A stretch of DNA of 60,000 nt from Acanthaster planci (lineage: Eukaryota > Echinodermata > Asteroidea > Valvatida > Acanthasteridae), in the NCBI RefSeq assembly GCF_001949145.1, contig NW_019091434.1, positions 577,965 through 637,964 of the forward strand. The letters run 5' to 3'. The notes beneath the pieces are model-generated. The model saw only the letters and a list, made by a program, of their open reading frames with translations. It ran no database searches and was not told the origin of the DNA. Positions 12,616 to 25,823 of the stretch are shown piece by piece (positions within the stretch are counted from its first letter, which is position 1; each line of letters opens with the position of its first letter). A program made the translations under genes and the position numbers.

Positions 12616-15600
12616 GTAAGCCTTGCCAAGTGTATAGAAAATACAGGCAAGTTGTTGCATAATGGAAGCTCTGTGTTTGTCTCAGTAGAACATGGCTTCT
12701 AACTTTTGTATAAATCCCCTCCCATTTTACCTACTATTACTATGAGAGGCAAAACTTGGTCGAAAAATCACTCTTCATTGGCGTCAGATTTGGCCTCAGA
12801 ATGTACACTGTGCCTTATTACTTTTAAAGAGGGTGGTATTTTCATATTGTATTTAGTAGTATGGTGTTTCTTATTTGGTGTCATGATGGGTGCGGGAGAG
12901 TCTTTAACATGTAGCAAATTATGCTTACATTGCTTTTGTACTGACTGCCAGCCATAGTGTTACCCACAAGGATACAACTGTGTAGCAGAAAGAGCAGACC
13001 TGGTAGTTTGTAGGCCTGTTAGTCCTCCAAAGTCATGCATAGTGCGGAAAGCCACAAACACATTCATTCCACTAAATTTCAAGGGGCATCAAGAATCAAG
13101 CATTTCTGGGAATCAAACCAAGGATTCCACAATAGTGCCCCAGGGACTGTAACTCATAAGCCTGAAGAAACCTGTAGAGAGAAGACAATGACAGGCAGTT
13201 TTACAGGTCGGAGAAAAATCCCAGAAGAATACTCTGGGTTAAACCCGTGGAATTGGGTAGGGCCTGAAAACCCAATCCTCACGTTGACCAAGCGGCAGAG
13301 GTGAACAACGAGGAAAGAACCACTCTGCCAACCTGACTTTATGCTTTTACATTGTAACTCCCACCCCAAGGAAATATCAAGGAACTTGCTCCTACTAAAT
13401 TTTTTACCCCTCGCCTCCCCCCCCTCCCCATCCCTCTACACCGGTGAACAGCTCTGGTTCTACTTCCCCGGAGAGCGAGACGGCCGCGGCCCCTGTTCCA
13501 GCACCCCAGGTCATCCCCCAGCCCAGCCAGGGCGATCTCATCGGTGACCTGCTGGGGATGGACCTGGGCCCCCCCGCCGGCGCTGCTGCCATGCCCGCCT
13601 ACGGTGGCGCCCCGATGCAGCCACAGCTGCAGCCGCAGCTGCAGTCGCAGCCGGAGATGTCGGCCGGGCTGGACCTGCTGGGTGGTAGCCTGGACACAGT
13701 GGTGAGAAGCTTTGTTTGGATCGTGCATCGGCAGCTGAGGCTCTCTTACATGAAACACTATTACCTTGTTTCTTTACAAACGCTATTATAGTACTATTGC
13801 TAGTTTATTACTCTACATGCTAAATTGCAGGGGTCGATTACAAATAGAATTAAAAAAAAAAAAATTGAACTACATTGTTTACTCCAATTAGAAAGTATAA
13901 AAACCACTGTGCGGCTTCCCAGTCCCAAGCAAGTTTGTAGGATTTCTCATGTTACATTCTCTTGCCTTACCATAGCCCGTCATGGGAGGAGGTAACTTGG
14001 GTGCTCTGGGTGACATCTTCAGCCTAGCCAGCGGCCCCGGCATGGGAACTGGAATGTACGTTGAGCCCAAGTCGGTGAGTGACATTTAGTTTCCAGACTA
14101 ACAAAAGGATTTTCTACTGTGAAGCCCACGTTGTGGTCGAGACTAAATGAGTATGAGACTCTTTGCTCCAGAAGTTACATGTACGGGTGCCTCTTTAATA
14201 TGTCACTTCAAAGGCAATGACAACAGCATCTGGAGGGACTGACGAGAATGAGGAACATAAATTAGCTTGGTAGGATTATTTATTTATTTATTTATTGTGG
14301 TTTATTAAATTTGAATCACGGTGGCCAAAGGCCAAAAACACTTCAAATTTACATTACGATTAACAAATATATCAATTAAACTTTACATTACAACATTACT
14401 TAAAATGAAAAGTAAAGTATAATAAAGTAAAACTACTGTTCTCCAGAGACCATGAGAAGTCTGTCACAGATCATGTCATAAGTCAAAATCATGTGTCGGG
14501 GTATGACATACCGGGGGTTACTAGAGCCAAGGACTGTAAACACAAGGTTTGTCATAAGACCTTGACGCAATCTGTTCTTTGATATCTGCCACACACATTT
14601 GCCACACAGCCACAATCCTTGGAAATCCTCCACTAGCGCATGGAGAATTTGGGAAAGTTAGTGTCGTTGAAGATACTTGATGCTTTTCCCCAGGTGCTTG
14701 AAGTTTCTCCCAGGGCTTTGAAGTACTCCCATCAATTAGGAAGAGGCCCATTTGTGTTGGCAGTCCTGTGATAATCCTCATTTCTTCCCATGGTCTCTGG
14801 CCATAGGTGTGGCTACCAGCAGCGAAAGGCAAGGGCCTGGAGATTGGCGGCACCTTTGCTCGTCGGCAGGGCCAAATCTGCATGGATTTGACCTTCACCA
14901 ACAAAGCCATGCAGCAGATGAGTCAGTTTGCCATACAGCTCAACAAGAACAGGTGGGTCCCAAGTCTTCACTCTGTCTGGCCAGGAAAGCACAGTGGGAC
15001 AGATTTTTCATTGGACAGGAAAATTTGAACAGGGCTTGGAGAACTCAAGACTCTCCCTACATCTACTTTTGTAGGACTTCTGTATAGCCCCACAACTCTG
15101 AAAGAAGTATATGTACCCAAGAAGGTTCCAAGTTTTAGGGAATACTCTTTTTATATTTGAAATCTTTTGAGTGGTCAGGATTTTTGGAGAGTCCAAACAA
15201 TTTTGTTGGGCCCCCACAGTAGCTACCATTCAGAACATGTATTCCCCTCATTTATGACACCGTCACACTTGTGCAGGTAGAGCTCTGTAAGTATGTGTTA
15301 GGAAAGGGGGTGCATTAAAGGTCTACAGATCAGGCAAGTGGCAGTGAAGCTCCAAGGATCAAAGTATTATGTGAGAATAGCTGCATTTGAAAATTACACA
15401 TTTCATTGTGTACTTGTTATTTATCTACAGCTGATAAGTGTTATTTCTTGCCACAGCTTTGGCCTGATCCCGGCACAGCCCTTGTCCATCGCTAGCCCCC
15501 TCAACATGAACCAAAGCCTGGATGTGACCTTGCCGCTCAACACCAATGGTCCAATCCAGCAGATGGAACCCCTTCTTACCCTGCAGGTGGCCGTCAAGAA

Positions 15601-18600
15601 CAACATCGATGTCCTGTACTTCAGTTGTCAGGTTCCCTTCAACGTGATGTTCGTGGAATCGGGAGAGATGGGTAAGCCCACCGGTCTTCTTAATACCAAA
15701 GTGAGGAAAGACCCAAATCTGTAGTGATTGGACCATTATCAGGTTTCCGGTCACATTACCGCAGCTGTCATTTGTCTAATTGTAACGCTAGAGGAGTTTT
15801 GTTCCGGGAGAAGGGAGAAGTCCTGGAACTATTCTGTTGATTATTCAGAAATAAATGCGAGCAGGCCCTGTCAGTCTGTTGATGCATTGTAACACTGTGT
15901 GAGATCCTTGCAGTCAAAGGATGGCTGAACTGCTGTGGACTTTGATATTTAGGTGCTCCCCTGGTTCCCTTCCCCCCCCCCCCCCGAAAAAAGGAGACAC
16001 TGCAAGCACTCTCAGTGAGCAAAATCATGCAGAACCAGTTTGGGCCCAAAGTGGTTCTGTGTGATTTGGACAGAGTTTGTACTGTAAAGGCATGTCACTC
16101 TTAAGGCCTTTGTATTTGGGTTTCTGGGTGTCTTGGTTTTTGTCTTGACCTGAAAAAAACAGCACATCTAAACAAACCAGTTTGGTGTTTCCCAAAGGAA
16201 AGTCATTTGAGAACAAAGCGCATGTGCGAGTCTGCGATGACCGTGTCGACAGGGCAAACTTTGATCGTGTGTGTACTGCTGTTCCCCCAATGACCTCAGG
16301 CAGAGTAAACTCTAGGCATGCAACGTTGGAATACCGAACTGGCCCATTGCAAATTTGTATGTCGTTTCAGATCATATATATTATAAAATACGATGTCATA
16401 AATAGCCCCCGGGGTGTCCAGCAAATGCCCAGATACCTCTCTGGCCAACACCTCGGCATTAGTTTTCCTTTTTGCTTGGTGTTCCAGTTTTGGTAATGCA
16501 TGAAGACGGTTCCATTTACCACTGCCTCGTTGGAGTTTGCTGTTTACCTTGTAGCTGAAATTCCTACTAATTAAAAAAAAACAAGCCCAGGGGTTCAGGA
16601 ATGGACTTTGATGCTAACGTGGATGCTTTTGGCTTGCAAATTCTCCTGCCGATCTTTATTGCTAATTTTTCCTCACTTTATTTCGGTTTGAGTGATCTAA
16701 GCTTTGCTGTTTACTCCTTTTAAAACGGCAGTCTTCTTCATGAATGTGTTTCATTGTTCACTTGCTAGATCATGTTTTTTGTTGTCGCTTTATTTTGTTC
16801 GCTGCTTTGCAAGTAGAAGGTATGAATGACCAGGATGATGCCAAAGGTAACCATAAAATCCCAAGTTCCACCCTCTGCTGCCCCCTTCTGTTACCCCTTG
16901 GTAAATTCAAGCCCTGTCCCTAACACCCTTACTTTACGTAGATCTCCCAGCTCAATTTCATGAGCACTCAGAAAAGTAGATTCCTGGTGAAATTTAATAC
17001 ATGATAGTTTTGACTACTATGACATTAGCATAGGTTCTTTTTTTTTATATTTTTGTTTTGAATTGTTTTTTTTTTCCCGCGTCCCAAGCTGTAGAATTCT
17101 TGATTAATTCGGAAGTTGAATTGTGTTTAAAGCAAACTTTCGTTGCTGTCAAGTCAAGTCTGCCATCAACTTTCTCGCATGTCAAAGTGTCTTTTTGAGT
17201 TAATACACTGAAGTAATATCTTTTATATTTTATGAACAATTCTATTGCTGCCTGGTAGATTCATTAATGTTTGATTTTATACGCCAAGCATGAAATAACA
17301 TCATTTGGTTACGTACGGTATACAAGAATGTATTTCAAAGTGGTTGGTTTGTAAGCGAGTGTGATTTGCTTGTTAACCCGTTGACTCAGAGCACATTGTC
17401 TGTAGCCCAGGATTATTTTGTGTGAGTACAGTTCACCAGTCATTAACACAAATCTCTGGAAATTGTGTGTTCTCAAAAGTGTCTTGAGGGGCATACACGT
17501 ATCGGCTTCTTATAAAAATAGCAATTTGGGGGGGAATTAATAACTAATAATAAAATTTGCTTATCTTGTGCACCAGAAGACAAATTACCAAATCCTGTAA
17601 AAGAATATTTAATATATGCAGAAACCTGCAGCAGTTTTCCCTCTGACCTTGGTAAGGATCTGGACCACAACTGACGTTCACATCCTCTGTTGTTCATACC
17701 TTCTCATGTTCCTTTGAAGAAGCACACGTGCTTCTTGTTTCTTTTCTTGTGTTTTCTGAGATTTGTGGTTTTGATATATTATTGCTTTTATTGTAATTTG
17801 CCTTTTCCAATTTTACTGAGTTTACTAACACCAAGGTCCTATGTAATTGCTTCAGTAATGTACATGTACATGGTGTACATCACATGTACTGTACGTGATC
17901 CGTGTGGATTCCCAGAACAAGATTTCAATTAAGTTCATTCCATGTCAAGAAGAGTCATGAAACGATGGCAGCTCAGTTATCTAAGAGTCCAACTCAAAAG
18001 CTGTACGATAATCTACGTTGTGGGTTCTGATCTGCCTGGGTGGCTGAGACACTTTGCTAGTTACGCTGCCTTCCTGTGTATACCCAGTGGAAGTGAAAGA
18101 CAGAGATGGTTGCAGCGTTGGTGTGAAGCAAGCCCTTCAGTCTTTTCTGGAACTGGTCTTGCTGTGTGCATTTGTGCATGATTGGGTTGCCCTCTCCCCC
18201 TCTTCCTTCCCCCCGTTCAGTTCACATTTTCGGTGAAATGTTCCCCTTAAAGACCCGAGGGTCTTGCACGCGTACAGGGTGTGCAGTCTCCATGTAATGA
18301 TGATTGTTGTTTCTGTGGTGATCTTTACAGAGAGGCGTGATTTCTTGACTGAGTGGAAGAACCTCCCTGCTGCTTTTGAGGTGCAGTTTCCCATTGAAGT
18401 CCACGTGTCAGCAGGTAGGTATATAGACTTGAATCAAGTCGGACTTACGTCGCTCTTCCCCAGTCAGCCATCCTTTCACATACACAGTACACGGTCATTG
18501 CGTTTGGCCACTCGCATAACTTCTTATAAGGTGCCCTCATTTGATAGCTTTTCCGCGATATCCGATGTCAACGTCAAAGATTGTACAACGTGTCACGAGT

Positions 18601-19969
18601 CAGTAAGTCCGACTTGATGGATAAGCCAACCAGACCCCTTGTCAGTGATATGTACATAGTTACTCATATTTGCATACGAACAACTTGATGTTGCATAATA
18701 TATACAGAATTTCCACCAAAGTAGTCAAGACTTGGGATTTCCGCCAATCACAGTGGTCAGACTTGTGGATTCGTTCATTATAATCTGAAAGGCATTTAAA
18801 TCGAATAGGACTCGAGTCCAAATTAAGAGTCATTTTAGTCAAATCTGTAGCCTCTTGCTGAATGGTTGTGTTGCTATTAAAGGACACCTTCAAAGAGCCT
18901 GCTGCAGTGTTGCGTGCTAGCCCCAAGAAATTAGAAGGGAAACAGGTGAGGCAGGTTTGCCTCCAGAGGCAGGAGGAAAACTGTGAATAAATTGCAATAC
19001 CAAAACCCAGTCCACCATCAGTATTTGGAGTGCGTTTGGAACCTTGGGCAGACAAGAAAAGTCCTGCTTCACCACAATCATCGTCCGTCCAACTGCTTTC
19101 ACCCCCGACAGATGAGGCAGTCCAGAAACTGAAAGCAAACAATGTCTACACGGTGGCCCAGCGCAACCTGGACGGCCAGGACATGCTGTACCAATCCCTG
19201 AGGCTGGCCAACAACATTTTCATCATGATGGAGCTGAAGATGCAGCCCGGTAATCCCTCGGCTACGGTGAGTTGCGGACGCATCCACAGCAATCGGCAAC
19301 TTAAAGGCTGGGCACCAACTGCACTAGACCCGATTCACAAGGAAGCCAATCAGTTTTTAATCTTGGTCCCTGAATCTGTTTGTCTGAATTGTCAGCTGTG
19401 GATTTGGATGGTGCCAGACTATTTTATGATTGGCATGCATTCAAAGCCTTCCTTTCAATGCTTTTTAAAATCTTGCTGAAAACAATAAATGAATGTTTAA
19501 TCACAAGTTAGAAATTATTCGCCCGGGTATACAGGTAATAAAAAAGCAGTTTCATGATACATGTATTGCTTCATTGCAACCGCACTGTCAATTTCAACAT
19601 GGCCAACCTATGAATAAGTTATAACGTCTCTGGAGTTTCATGGAAGAAATTGTTACTCAGGAAATGCATATACTAAGCCAAAATCAGCCAGGAACCATTC
19701 AGAAACAATATACCGAACGAGTCTTTCCATAAGTAGGAACCTGTAACATTTTCAACCCACACAAAGTCCATTTTCTTTTCATTTTTGTTGATGACATTTC
19801 CGGGTTGGGTCTTGCTTTGATGTCGATGTTTGGACCGGATAGATGGAAGAATCATCTACTTTGAAGTCATTTCTTGTTTGTCTTTTTCTTGCAGCTCTCC
19901 ATAAAGTGCAGGAAAGTGGAATTTGCCAGCCTGGTTAACACAAGCTACAAGGCCATCCTGCAGAACTAA
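5719..19969 (+). CDS. AP2B1: Beta-adaptin, AP-1/AP-2 complex large beta subunit (17 coding exons)
   Basis: Large beta subunit of clathrin adaptor complexes, which links cargo-binding adaptors to clathrin at the plasma membrane (AP-2) and Golgi/endosomes (AP-1). Exons: 5719-5861, 6021-6156, 6755-7000, 7730-7854, 8116-8251, 8939-9093, 9938-10154, 10700-10878, 11367-11568, 12359-12615, 13452-13701, 13976-14074, 14807-14952, 15457-15671, 18331-18414, 19112-19266, 19895-19969. They total 2820 nt: 939 residues plus TAA, against 937 in human AP2B1. All junctions are GT-AG and keep frame. The start [15 protein letters not shown] is diagnostic. Invertebrates usually have one gene serving both AP-1 and AP-2, so AP1B1 versus AP2B1 is not decided by sequence; the PEX12 neighbour favours the AP2B1 label. 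The 5'UTR exon probably begins at 5671, after TGTTGCACAG. Confidence 0.98.
11826..12077 (-). mobile_element. MITE-like element, copy 2 (252 bp) in beta-adaptin intron 9
   Basis: Reverse-orientation copy of 4850-5101. It begins TATAGACCTTTTTACCCACG and ends GGAAAAAGGTTTA. Shared internal blocks include the complements of GTGCTGGACCACGAT and TGTTTACAT. Non-coding, probably mobilised in trans. Confidence 0.75.
13452..14074 (+). CDS. AP2B1: Beta-adaptin hinge (exons 11-12) with clathrin box
   Basis: Flexible Pro/Ala/Gln/Gly-rich linker. Exon 11 carries [20 protein letters not shown] (about residues 632-636) fits the clathrin-box consensus L-hydrophobic-x-hydrophobic-D/E at the place of LLNLD in mammals. 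Exon 12 (33 codons) is Gly/Met-rich ([12 protein letters not shown]). The exon 11 start follows a long pyrimidine tract ending GAACAG, and is the only AG that restores the phase left by exon 10. Confidence 0.95.
14278..14640 (-). mobile_element. Probable LINE 3' tail in beta-adaptin intron 12
   Basis: On the minus strand the unit ends with AATAAACCACAATAAATAAATAAATAAAT, a tail of the kind seen at CR1/L2-like LINE 3' ends, preceded by CTTTGGCCACCGTGATTCAAATTTAA. The 66-codon frame upstream of it (14433-14633) has no motif I recognise. The boundary on the high-coordinate side is arbitrary. Confidence 0.4.
14807..19969 (+). CDS. AP2B1: Beta-adaptin appendage (exons 13-17)
   Basis: C-terminal ear: sandwich subdomain (exons 13-14) then platform (exons 15-17). 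The sandwich keeps the Tyr-Phe of [11 protein letters not shown], which lies on a known accessory-protein site. The platform keeps Trp 844 (FLTEW) and Tyr 890 (GQDMLYQSL), which by alignment match mammalian W841 and Y888, part of the site that binds endocytic accessory proteins. The tail from exon 16 on ([14 protein letters not shown], then [21 protein letters not shown]) is less like vertebrates than the trunk. TAA at 19967-19969. Confidence 0.96.
16814..16846 (+). CDS. AP2B1: Candidate in-frame microexon of beta-adaptin (33 or 30 nt)
   Basis: Lies in the 2.66-kb intron between exons 14 and 15. A pyrimidine-rich tract ending TTCGCTGCTTTGC precedes the tandem acceptor AAGTAG, and the donor is AAAG|GTAACC. 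Starting after AAG gives 33 nt; starting after TAG gives 30 nt. Both keep the exon 14/15 phase and open the frame, adding (V)[10 protein letters not shown] between ...SGEM and ERRDFL, at the sandwich/platform border. UGC motifs just upstream of the acceptor resemble those used by SRRM3/4-dependent neural microexons. Use is unproven. Confidence 0.45.
18433..18618. mobile_element. MITE-like element, 186 bp, in beta-adaptin intron 15
   Basis: Perfect 16-bp terminal inverted repeats: ATCAAGTCGGACTTAC at 18433-18448 and its complement at 18603-18618. It begins 18 bases after the exon 15 donor. No coding capacity and no obvious target-site duplication. Confidence 0.7.
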
Positions 19970-21190
19970 GGGAATCTTTTCCCGACAGTCAACATACCAA
20001 CATGTATCTATCATTCCGTTTGCCTGTCCTTTGGTCTCTCGGTACAATTCTTACTTACAAAAAAAGAGCCCACAGGCATCTTTGTCCCATTGTGTTCAAC
20101 AAGAAAAGTGGCAGCTAGCAAAAAGCAGTACATTCTGCTTACCAGGATGGCAAGCACTTAGGTCTCGCAGATCCCTGTCTTGGAGATACTGCTTGAGGCA
20201 GTAGCATCAAGAGGCACCTTTTAATCATGATGGCATCTACAGCGAAACTGTAAAACAAAACAATTGCAGACCCACTTCATTAAAAACGGAAGTTCCCATG
20301 AAGTTTATTCAGTACATGAGCTGCTGTTGGTGCTCGACTTAAACTGACCTTGTTAGGAGTTGCATTGCACATGGGTCGTCCTCCAATGTTTAACTTCAAA
20401 TTTGTTGAAATTGTTTGATGTGGAGAACAGAAGTATTCACATCTTTCAAATGTGTAACAGTGAAATGGTGAGGACGACACTGGTGTGATAACTTTACTGC
20501 AGTGTGTTTCATTTATTTGTTTAAGCCACATAACCACAGTCATGGGTACACCTCGTTACCTAGTTACGGCCAAGGATCAACATTAATTATATAGGTCTAT
20601 ATTCTGTTTTTACAGTTTATATATATTGCTAGCTGTTAGCCTAATAATCCGGTGTATTTACCAAATAAATGTAAATCACACACTTTTGATTTTCATGCTG
20701 TTCATTATGGGCACAACGAGAAGGATGTGCGTGTACCAACAATCATAACTGTCCACATATTTTTGGGCAGGATTGGTGTTCCCCCCCCATTATTAGTACA
20801 TGGTCAGTCATTCCATGGTCATTCCTATGTCTGGACACCCCTCCTTTGACTCTTGAGCACAGGGTGTCAGCATGTAGCTTGTGCAACATAACCCATTCCC
20901 GATGTATGACGTGCGAAATATTATACAGGTGATGTATTGATTCTTGTATGTAACTCCTTTGCCATGTTCCACGGCACAGTGCGATAGGTTCGTGCACATG
21001 TCTGCTCATATTAGACACGATCAAGTACAGTAATGTAGGTTGCTTCTATGTTGGAATTGTGGGTTTCTTAAATTCAAGCTCTCTCGTGTTTTGGCATAAT
21101 CCAAAGAACTTTTTTTTCAGGCAAATGCATTTTAGTATGCTTAGTGTAGTAAATTTGATGTATCTGAAACCTTTAAAGTTCAATAAATAA
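19970..21190 (+). other. Beta-adaptin 3'UTR with candidate poly(A) signals
   Basis: After the stop codon the sequence becomes AT-rich with no protein signature. AATAAA occurs at 20664-20669 and again at 21182-21187; either could end the transcript, giving a 3'UTR of about 0.7 or 1.2 kb. Confidence 0.5.
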
Positions 21191-24100
21191 ATCAAATATT
21201 TGAACTCATATTGTCTTCCTGTTTTGCACCTGTTCATTCCGGTTCGTTCATTGGTCATCTGTTTTGCAAGACATCTGCCCTGAAAGAGCCACTTTTTTAC
21301 CGGACCATCTCACGACGGGGGGGGGGGGAGATTTGCAGTATTTGTTGAGAAACTATACCCTTTCATGTGTTCATAAGTTACGAATTATCACCACAACCTC
21401 CAGTAACACTGCTATAATGCTCAAAACTTGAAAAAAGAAATGACATATGCTTTTACAATTAGCAATCAGCAAATGAAGAAAAAGATGCAGTTTCTCTCCC
21501 AACAAAGGATTACACTGTTCATTATACAACACTAAATAAACACCTGTAATATCCTTTGAATACCATTATAGTAAATTGTTGATCACGTGACGGAATCATG
21601 AAGTCACACCACAAAGCTTGTGCTGTAACAATCCAAAACCATGCAAAAGAAGGGAAATCAATAAATGCATAGGCTCTTTGTATACGTAGCTCTTCAGAGT
21701 GACTGATGCAAATAATGAAGGCAAAGCAGCATTATTCCATCTTCTACCGAGAAAAAAAAAAGAGGGGTGTAGTAGGCACAATAGCCTTAGGGTATACAGC
21801 TTGCGCATTAACTTGGGGGGTCTCCCTTTCCCACATATCGTGCCTGGTATCGATGTTGCCAATGCCAAGATACAAACACAACAGGCTGTCAAACATTTAG
21901 AGGAATACATATTCAAGACCGAACAGGAATGTATTTAGTTGTTCATGTGTTGTATGAAATTGTCAAATATCGCATTTGTGCAGTGGAAAGAGCAATTTCA
22001 TAGGTGACAGATGGAATGTTCCATTCCATGGAGAGAAGCTGAGTAGAATTCTGTCAACTCAAGATATTATTCTTACCGATGCACAGATATAAACACTGAC
22101 AGATCATACAAAATCTTATACTCATCCAACTTTGTGCGATTGTTGTAATTTGCTGAAGGACATTTAATAAAATTGGAGACACTGTAAAGCAGTATGAAAG
22201 ACACCTGTAGGGTAGAATACTTGCACTGTGCTCAGTTTAGTCGTGACTATTCACCATTATTTGACGTTAAATGCCACATTTAAAGCTTAGCCAATTCCCA
22301 TTGCTCACAAATGGACACTTCTGATCGCAAAACTGGCAATTTCTCAAGGCCTCCATAAAATCATGGTTCTGGATGCTAGGAACATATGAGAAATTCCACG
22401 TAAGTACTCTCTCGGCATAAGAAAAAAAAAACCTAAAATGAGACTAAAATGAGACTCTAAACAGGTACAAATTGCATAAAACAAGCAAAATCTTGATTGA
22501 TCCTTACCAAATTCCAGTTCTGACAATTGTTTTTTGATGTGACTGAAGCAATTTAGGGAAATTGTTTCACAACTCGTACAAATTTGCTCAAAGCAAACCA
22601 TGCCTAAAACTGGGTTAGGAAAAAGATGAATCCAGTTTCCTCATTATATCTAACAACTGACAAAACTGCAGTTTGCTTCACAGACATGCAGTAAAAGTAG
22701 TCTCTAGGTTAATATGATTCCAGAAGAGTCACGTATCATTGGAACAAATCTGTATAGAACATGATTTCAATAAGACAAAAATGCTAGCATTTGACGTCAA
22801 CACAACCCTTGCCTAAACTGTCCTATAGAGGGTTTGGATGACTGCCATCTTGAAGGCTAGTGGTTTTGTTCCACAGGGTGTGTACAAGGGGCGGTCTTTC
22901 TGTGGGAAAAAAGAACTGTCCTGCAACAGGCAAGCCAACCACGCATACCTCTATTGCTTTCTTCTTGTTTTGCGGAGGGAATGTCAGGTCCAAAGTCTTG
23001 TATTTCCATACCTGGCAGTTCAAGGTTCCTGATGCACTACTTGATAAGGTAATTTGTTAAAACCTGAGCAATTAAAAAGGGATTTACCTGTAATTTATTT
23101 ACCACTAAAATCTAACAAGAATCCATTGGCAACTTAACTCATGGTGAATAAGGAGTGTAACCCGCGCAGATTAAAGTGAAAGTTTGATTTCTGTACAAAT
23201 CAAAACTCACCATACTTAACAGCAGTGTCAAAAACAAAGAAAAGAACGGGCTGTTCCATAAGTCTAAAACACAGCCTGAATCAATAGTGTACTAATAAAA
23301 TAATTCCCTGATAAGCATTAACTGAAAGAGACAAAGGTACTGTACCATTCTTGAAAGTCTGAAATTGTGAATAATTATGTAAAGCCCCCCCCCCCCCCCG
23401 ACAGGGAAAACAAAATGAAACCCTTGCATACTGGTCTTTTTCATCTTTAACTTCAGTTCAACATCTGAGGGAGTGATTGCAGTGGCTAGTACCTGTACAA
23501 TGCTTCACTGAGTGAGTATGTGCAGCTTGTATGGTGTTTTCAAAAACCAGCATCAACGCCATTCTGAATCTCCTGAGACTGGTGCTGATGGCTCTTCATT
23601 CTGTGAGCATGGATTTCCACACCACAAGGCCTCAAAACACAACGCCTCCAAACCAAACACGAAGGGCATTGCGTTCATGCCTACTGGACACCAATAATCA
23701 AACGTGATGAGAAAGGATCCTGGGCCCAAATCTATCTGCTGAGCAGAAAATAAATGCACAACTAATTTTAATGAGCTACCTTTGCGTGTATAATGCACAC
23801 GTAACAACCAAAAGACACCTCCTTCCACCAAAAAAATTCAAACAATACATTTTTCAAGACTGCATTAGGTTAGATATGACCTTTAAAAATGATCACATGC
23901 ACATAAAATGACAAGAACAGGACACTTGATCAGACAAGATACATTTAAAGTACAAAAGCATTACATTTAAACACATCAAAAATGCTGAGCCATTAGGTGC
24001 CAGGGATTTGGCCAAGGCAGTCAATTACATGCAAGCACGATGCTACATGTAGCTACCATCTCACTTAATGATCAGTCTATTTCAGCGAATAAATAAGGAA

Positions 24101-25823
24101 TGCATTATGCTGAAAATTTTATATTCTATAGAAAGGAATGGCTTTCTCATATCATCACGATAGATTTAGATGGAATCTTTGTGGGCCTCTTTGTTTCACA
24201 CGGATCCGGATCGTGATCAGTGATCTGATGCTGATTCAATGACACCAGAACCCGCCTAATAGATAAAGCAAACCAGCTTTGGGATCGCTGATCAAAATCC
24301 AGATCTATGAAAGAAAGAAACAGGCCCTATGAAATACATGATAAGCAACCTCAGCAAGTTGAAAATGAAGAGAATTACAAAGTAGGATAATACGCATCAT
24401 CAGCACTTGACGCTCGTAACTCAAATTTCAGATGATACACAGGAGGTAGGAAAAGTAATTTACAGATCCCTTTTCTTACAAAAAACAAACACTGCGATTG
24501 AGATATAGGCCCACTGACTGATACTTGGGCTCCACATACAAAGAAGATATTAGCATTATTCTTGTGCAAATGCCAAAGTATGATATAAACCTTACAATGT
24601 GACAAAATCCATCACATTATTAATACTTCCAAACAGCTAAGTAGCCACACCAAAACGAAGTTCGTTTCAAGATGTGAAAGACACTCATTCCTGACTTGTC
24701 TAGCCTCTATGTTAAGTACGGTAGATATTAGTTGCTAAAAATCAGCCCATAGTCCCCACATGCAAATAAAAAAAAAGCCATTTTCTTCACTTCAAATGGA
24801 TTTCATCTCACATGAAAGACTGAAATAGTAATGTTCATTAACTCAATCATTCACATCATTAGATAGACATGCATTTCTACTAGGCACATCTCTTAAAATT
24901 GTGGCTATCAAAGACAACTGATGTAAAAAAACAAATCTCAAATTAAACGTGCGGGCTGTTATATACTAACTATTGACTGGCATATTTTTACCAGCTGCTG
25001 TGGAATATCAGGCATTCTGGGAGAGGGTTGTAGTCGAGTCTTTGAGTCACAAGTCCATTCGCAAGTTTAACAGGATGAACAAATAACAAAGGAATGCCCT
25101 CCGTTACACTTTATTTAAATAGCTTGAGACTGGATGACTTGTGAAGGAGTTGTAGGAACTTATGATGGACTTGTGATAAATTCGATTACAGCCCTCCGAG
25201 CTCCAGAATCTGGAACTGATGGCTGGATGGGAAGGAACCAAGAATTAGGTGAACATTCCTGGAGGGGCACACCCTTTTTATGCACATCAAAATAATGCGC
25301 AGGTCATTAAGCATGAATGAACACAATGAACACAAAAAACCAACCAAGATGTGTTAAAGGCACATACTCATGTGCCAGCACGTACAGTGTACATACCCGT
25401 GCATTAGAAACCAGCCAAGACCTACAGCTACACCTACATGCAGCTAGTCACAAGGGTCTGTGCATAGGCCAAACTTGAATTGACCCACTGAGGTGAAGAG
25501 CCTTTTTTTGTTCAGGGAAGACTATACTTCTGCTGCTTAAAGCACTTCAATGGTAATATTGCCAACACGATTTAGCTTTTGTGCGTAAATCCCCTCCTCA
25601 AACTGGAATTTTGAATTTATCCAAATTTTTTTTCTAAACATGAAAGACACCTCGATGAAAAGTATCAAGTGGGCCAAGCTGCCAAAATAAAACAGTAGGT
25701 ACGTTATGTTGCTTTCTCAGTGCAACTCTTTTCAGTGATCAATCACGAACTGACTAATCCATCCATCAGAATGCCCATGTGAGTGAGGTGCCGCCGCAGC
25801 TCACTCTACATAAACCAGTGCTG
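21191..25823. other. Intergenic stretch between convergent genes; no gene supported
   Basis: Only short, motif-free open frames in either strand. Contains a G run near 21318, a C run near 23387 and the small inverted repeat at 24203-24305. Part of it may be minus-strand SVOP 3'UTR if that gene ends near 25824. Confidence 0.4.
24203..24305. repeat. Small inverted-repeat element (103 bp)
   Basis: 24203-24226 (GATCCGGATCGTGATCAGTG...) and 24282-24305 are imperfect reverse complements, about 19 of 24 positions. Resembles a very short foldback MITE remnant. Confidence 0.5.

Noticed and set aside
13854-13864. Homopolymer A, C and G runs (also near 15970, 21318, 23387, 46789)
   Set aside because: Ordinary intronic or intergenic homopolymers, also prone to sequencing error.
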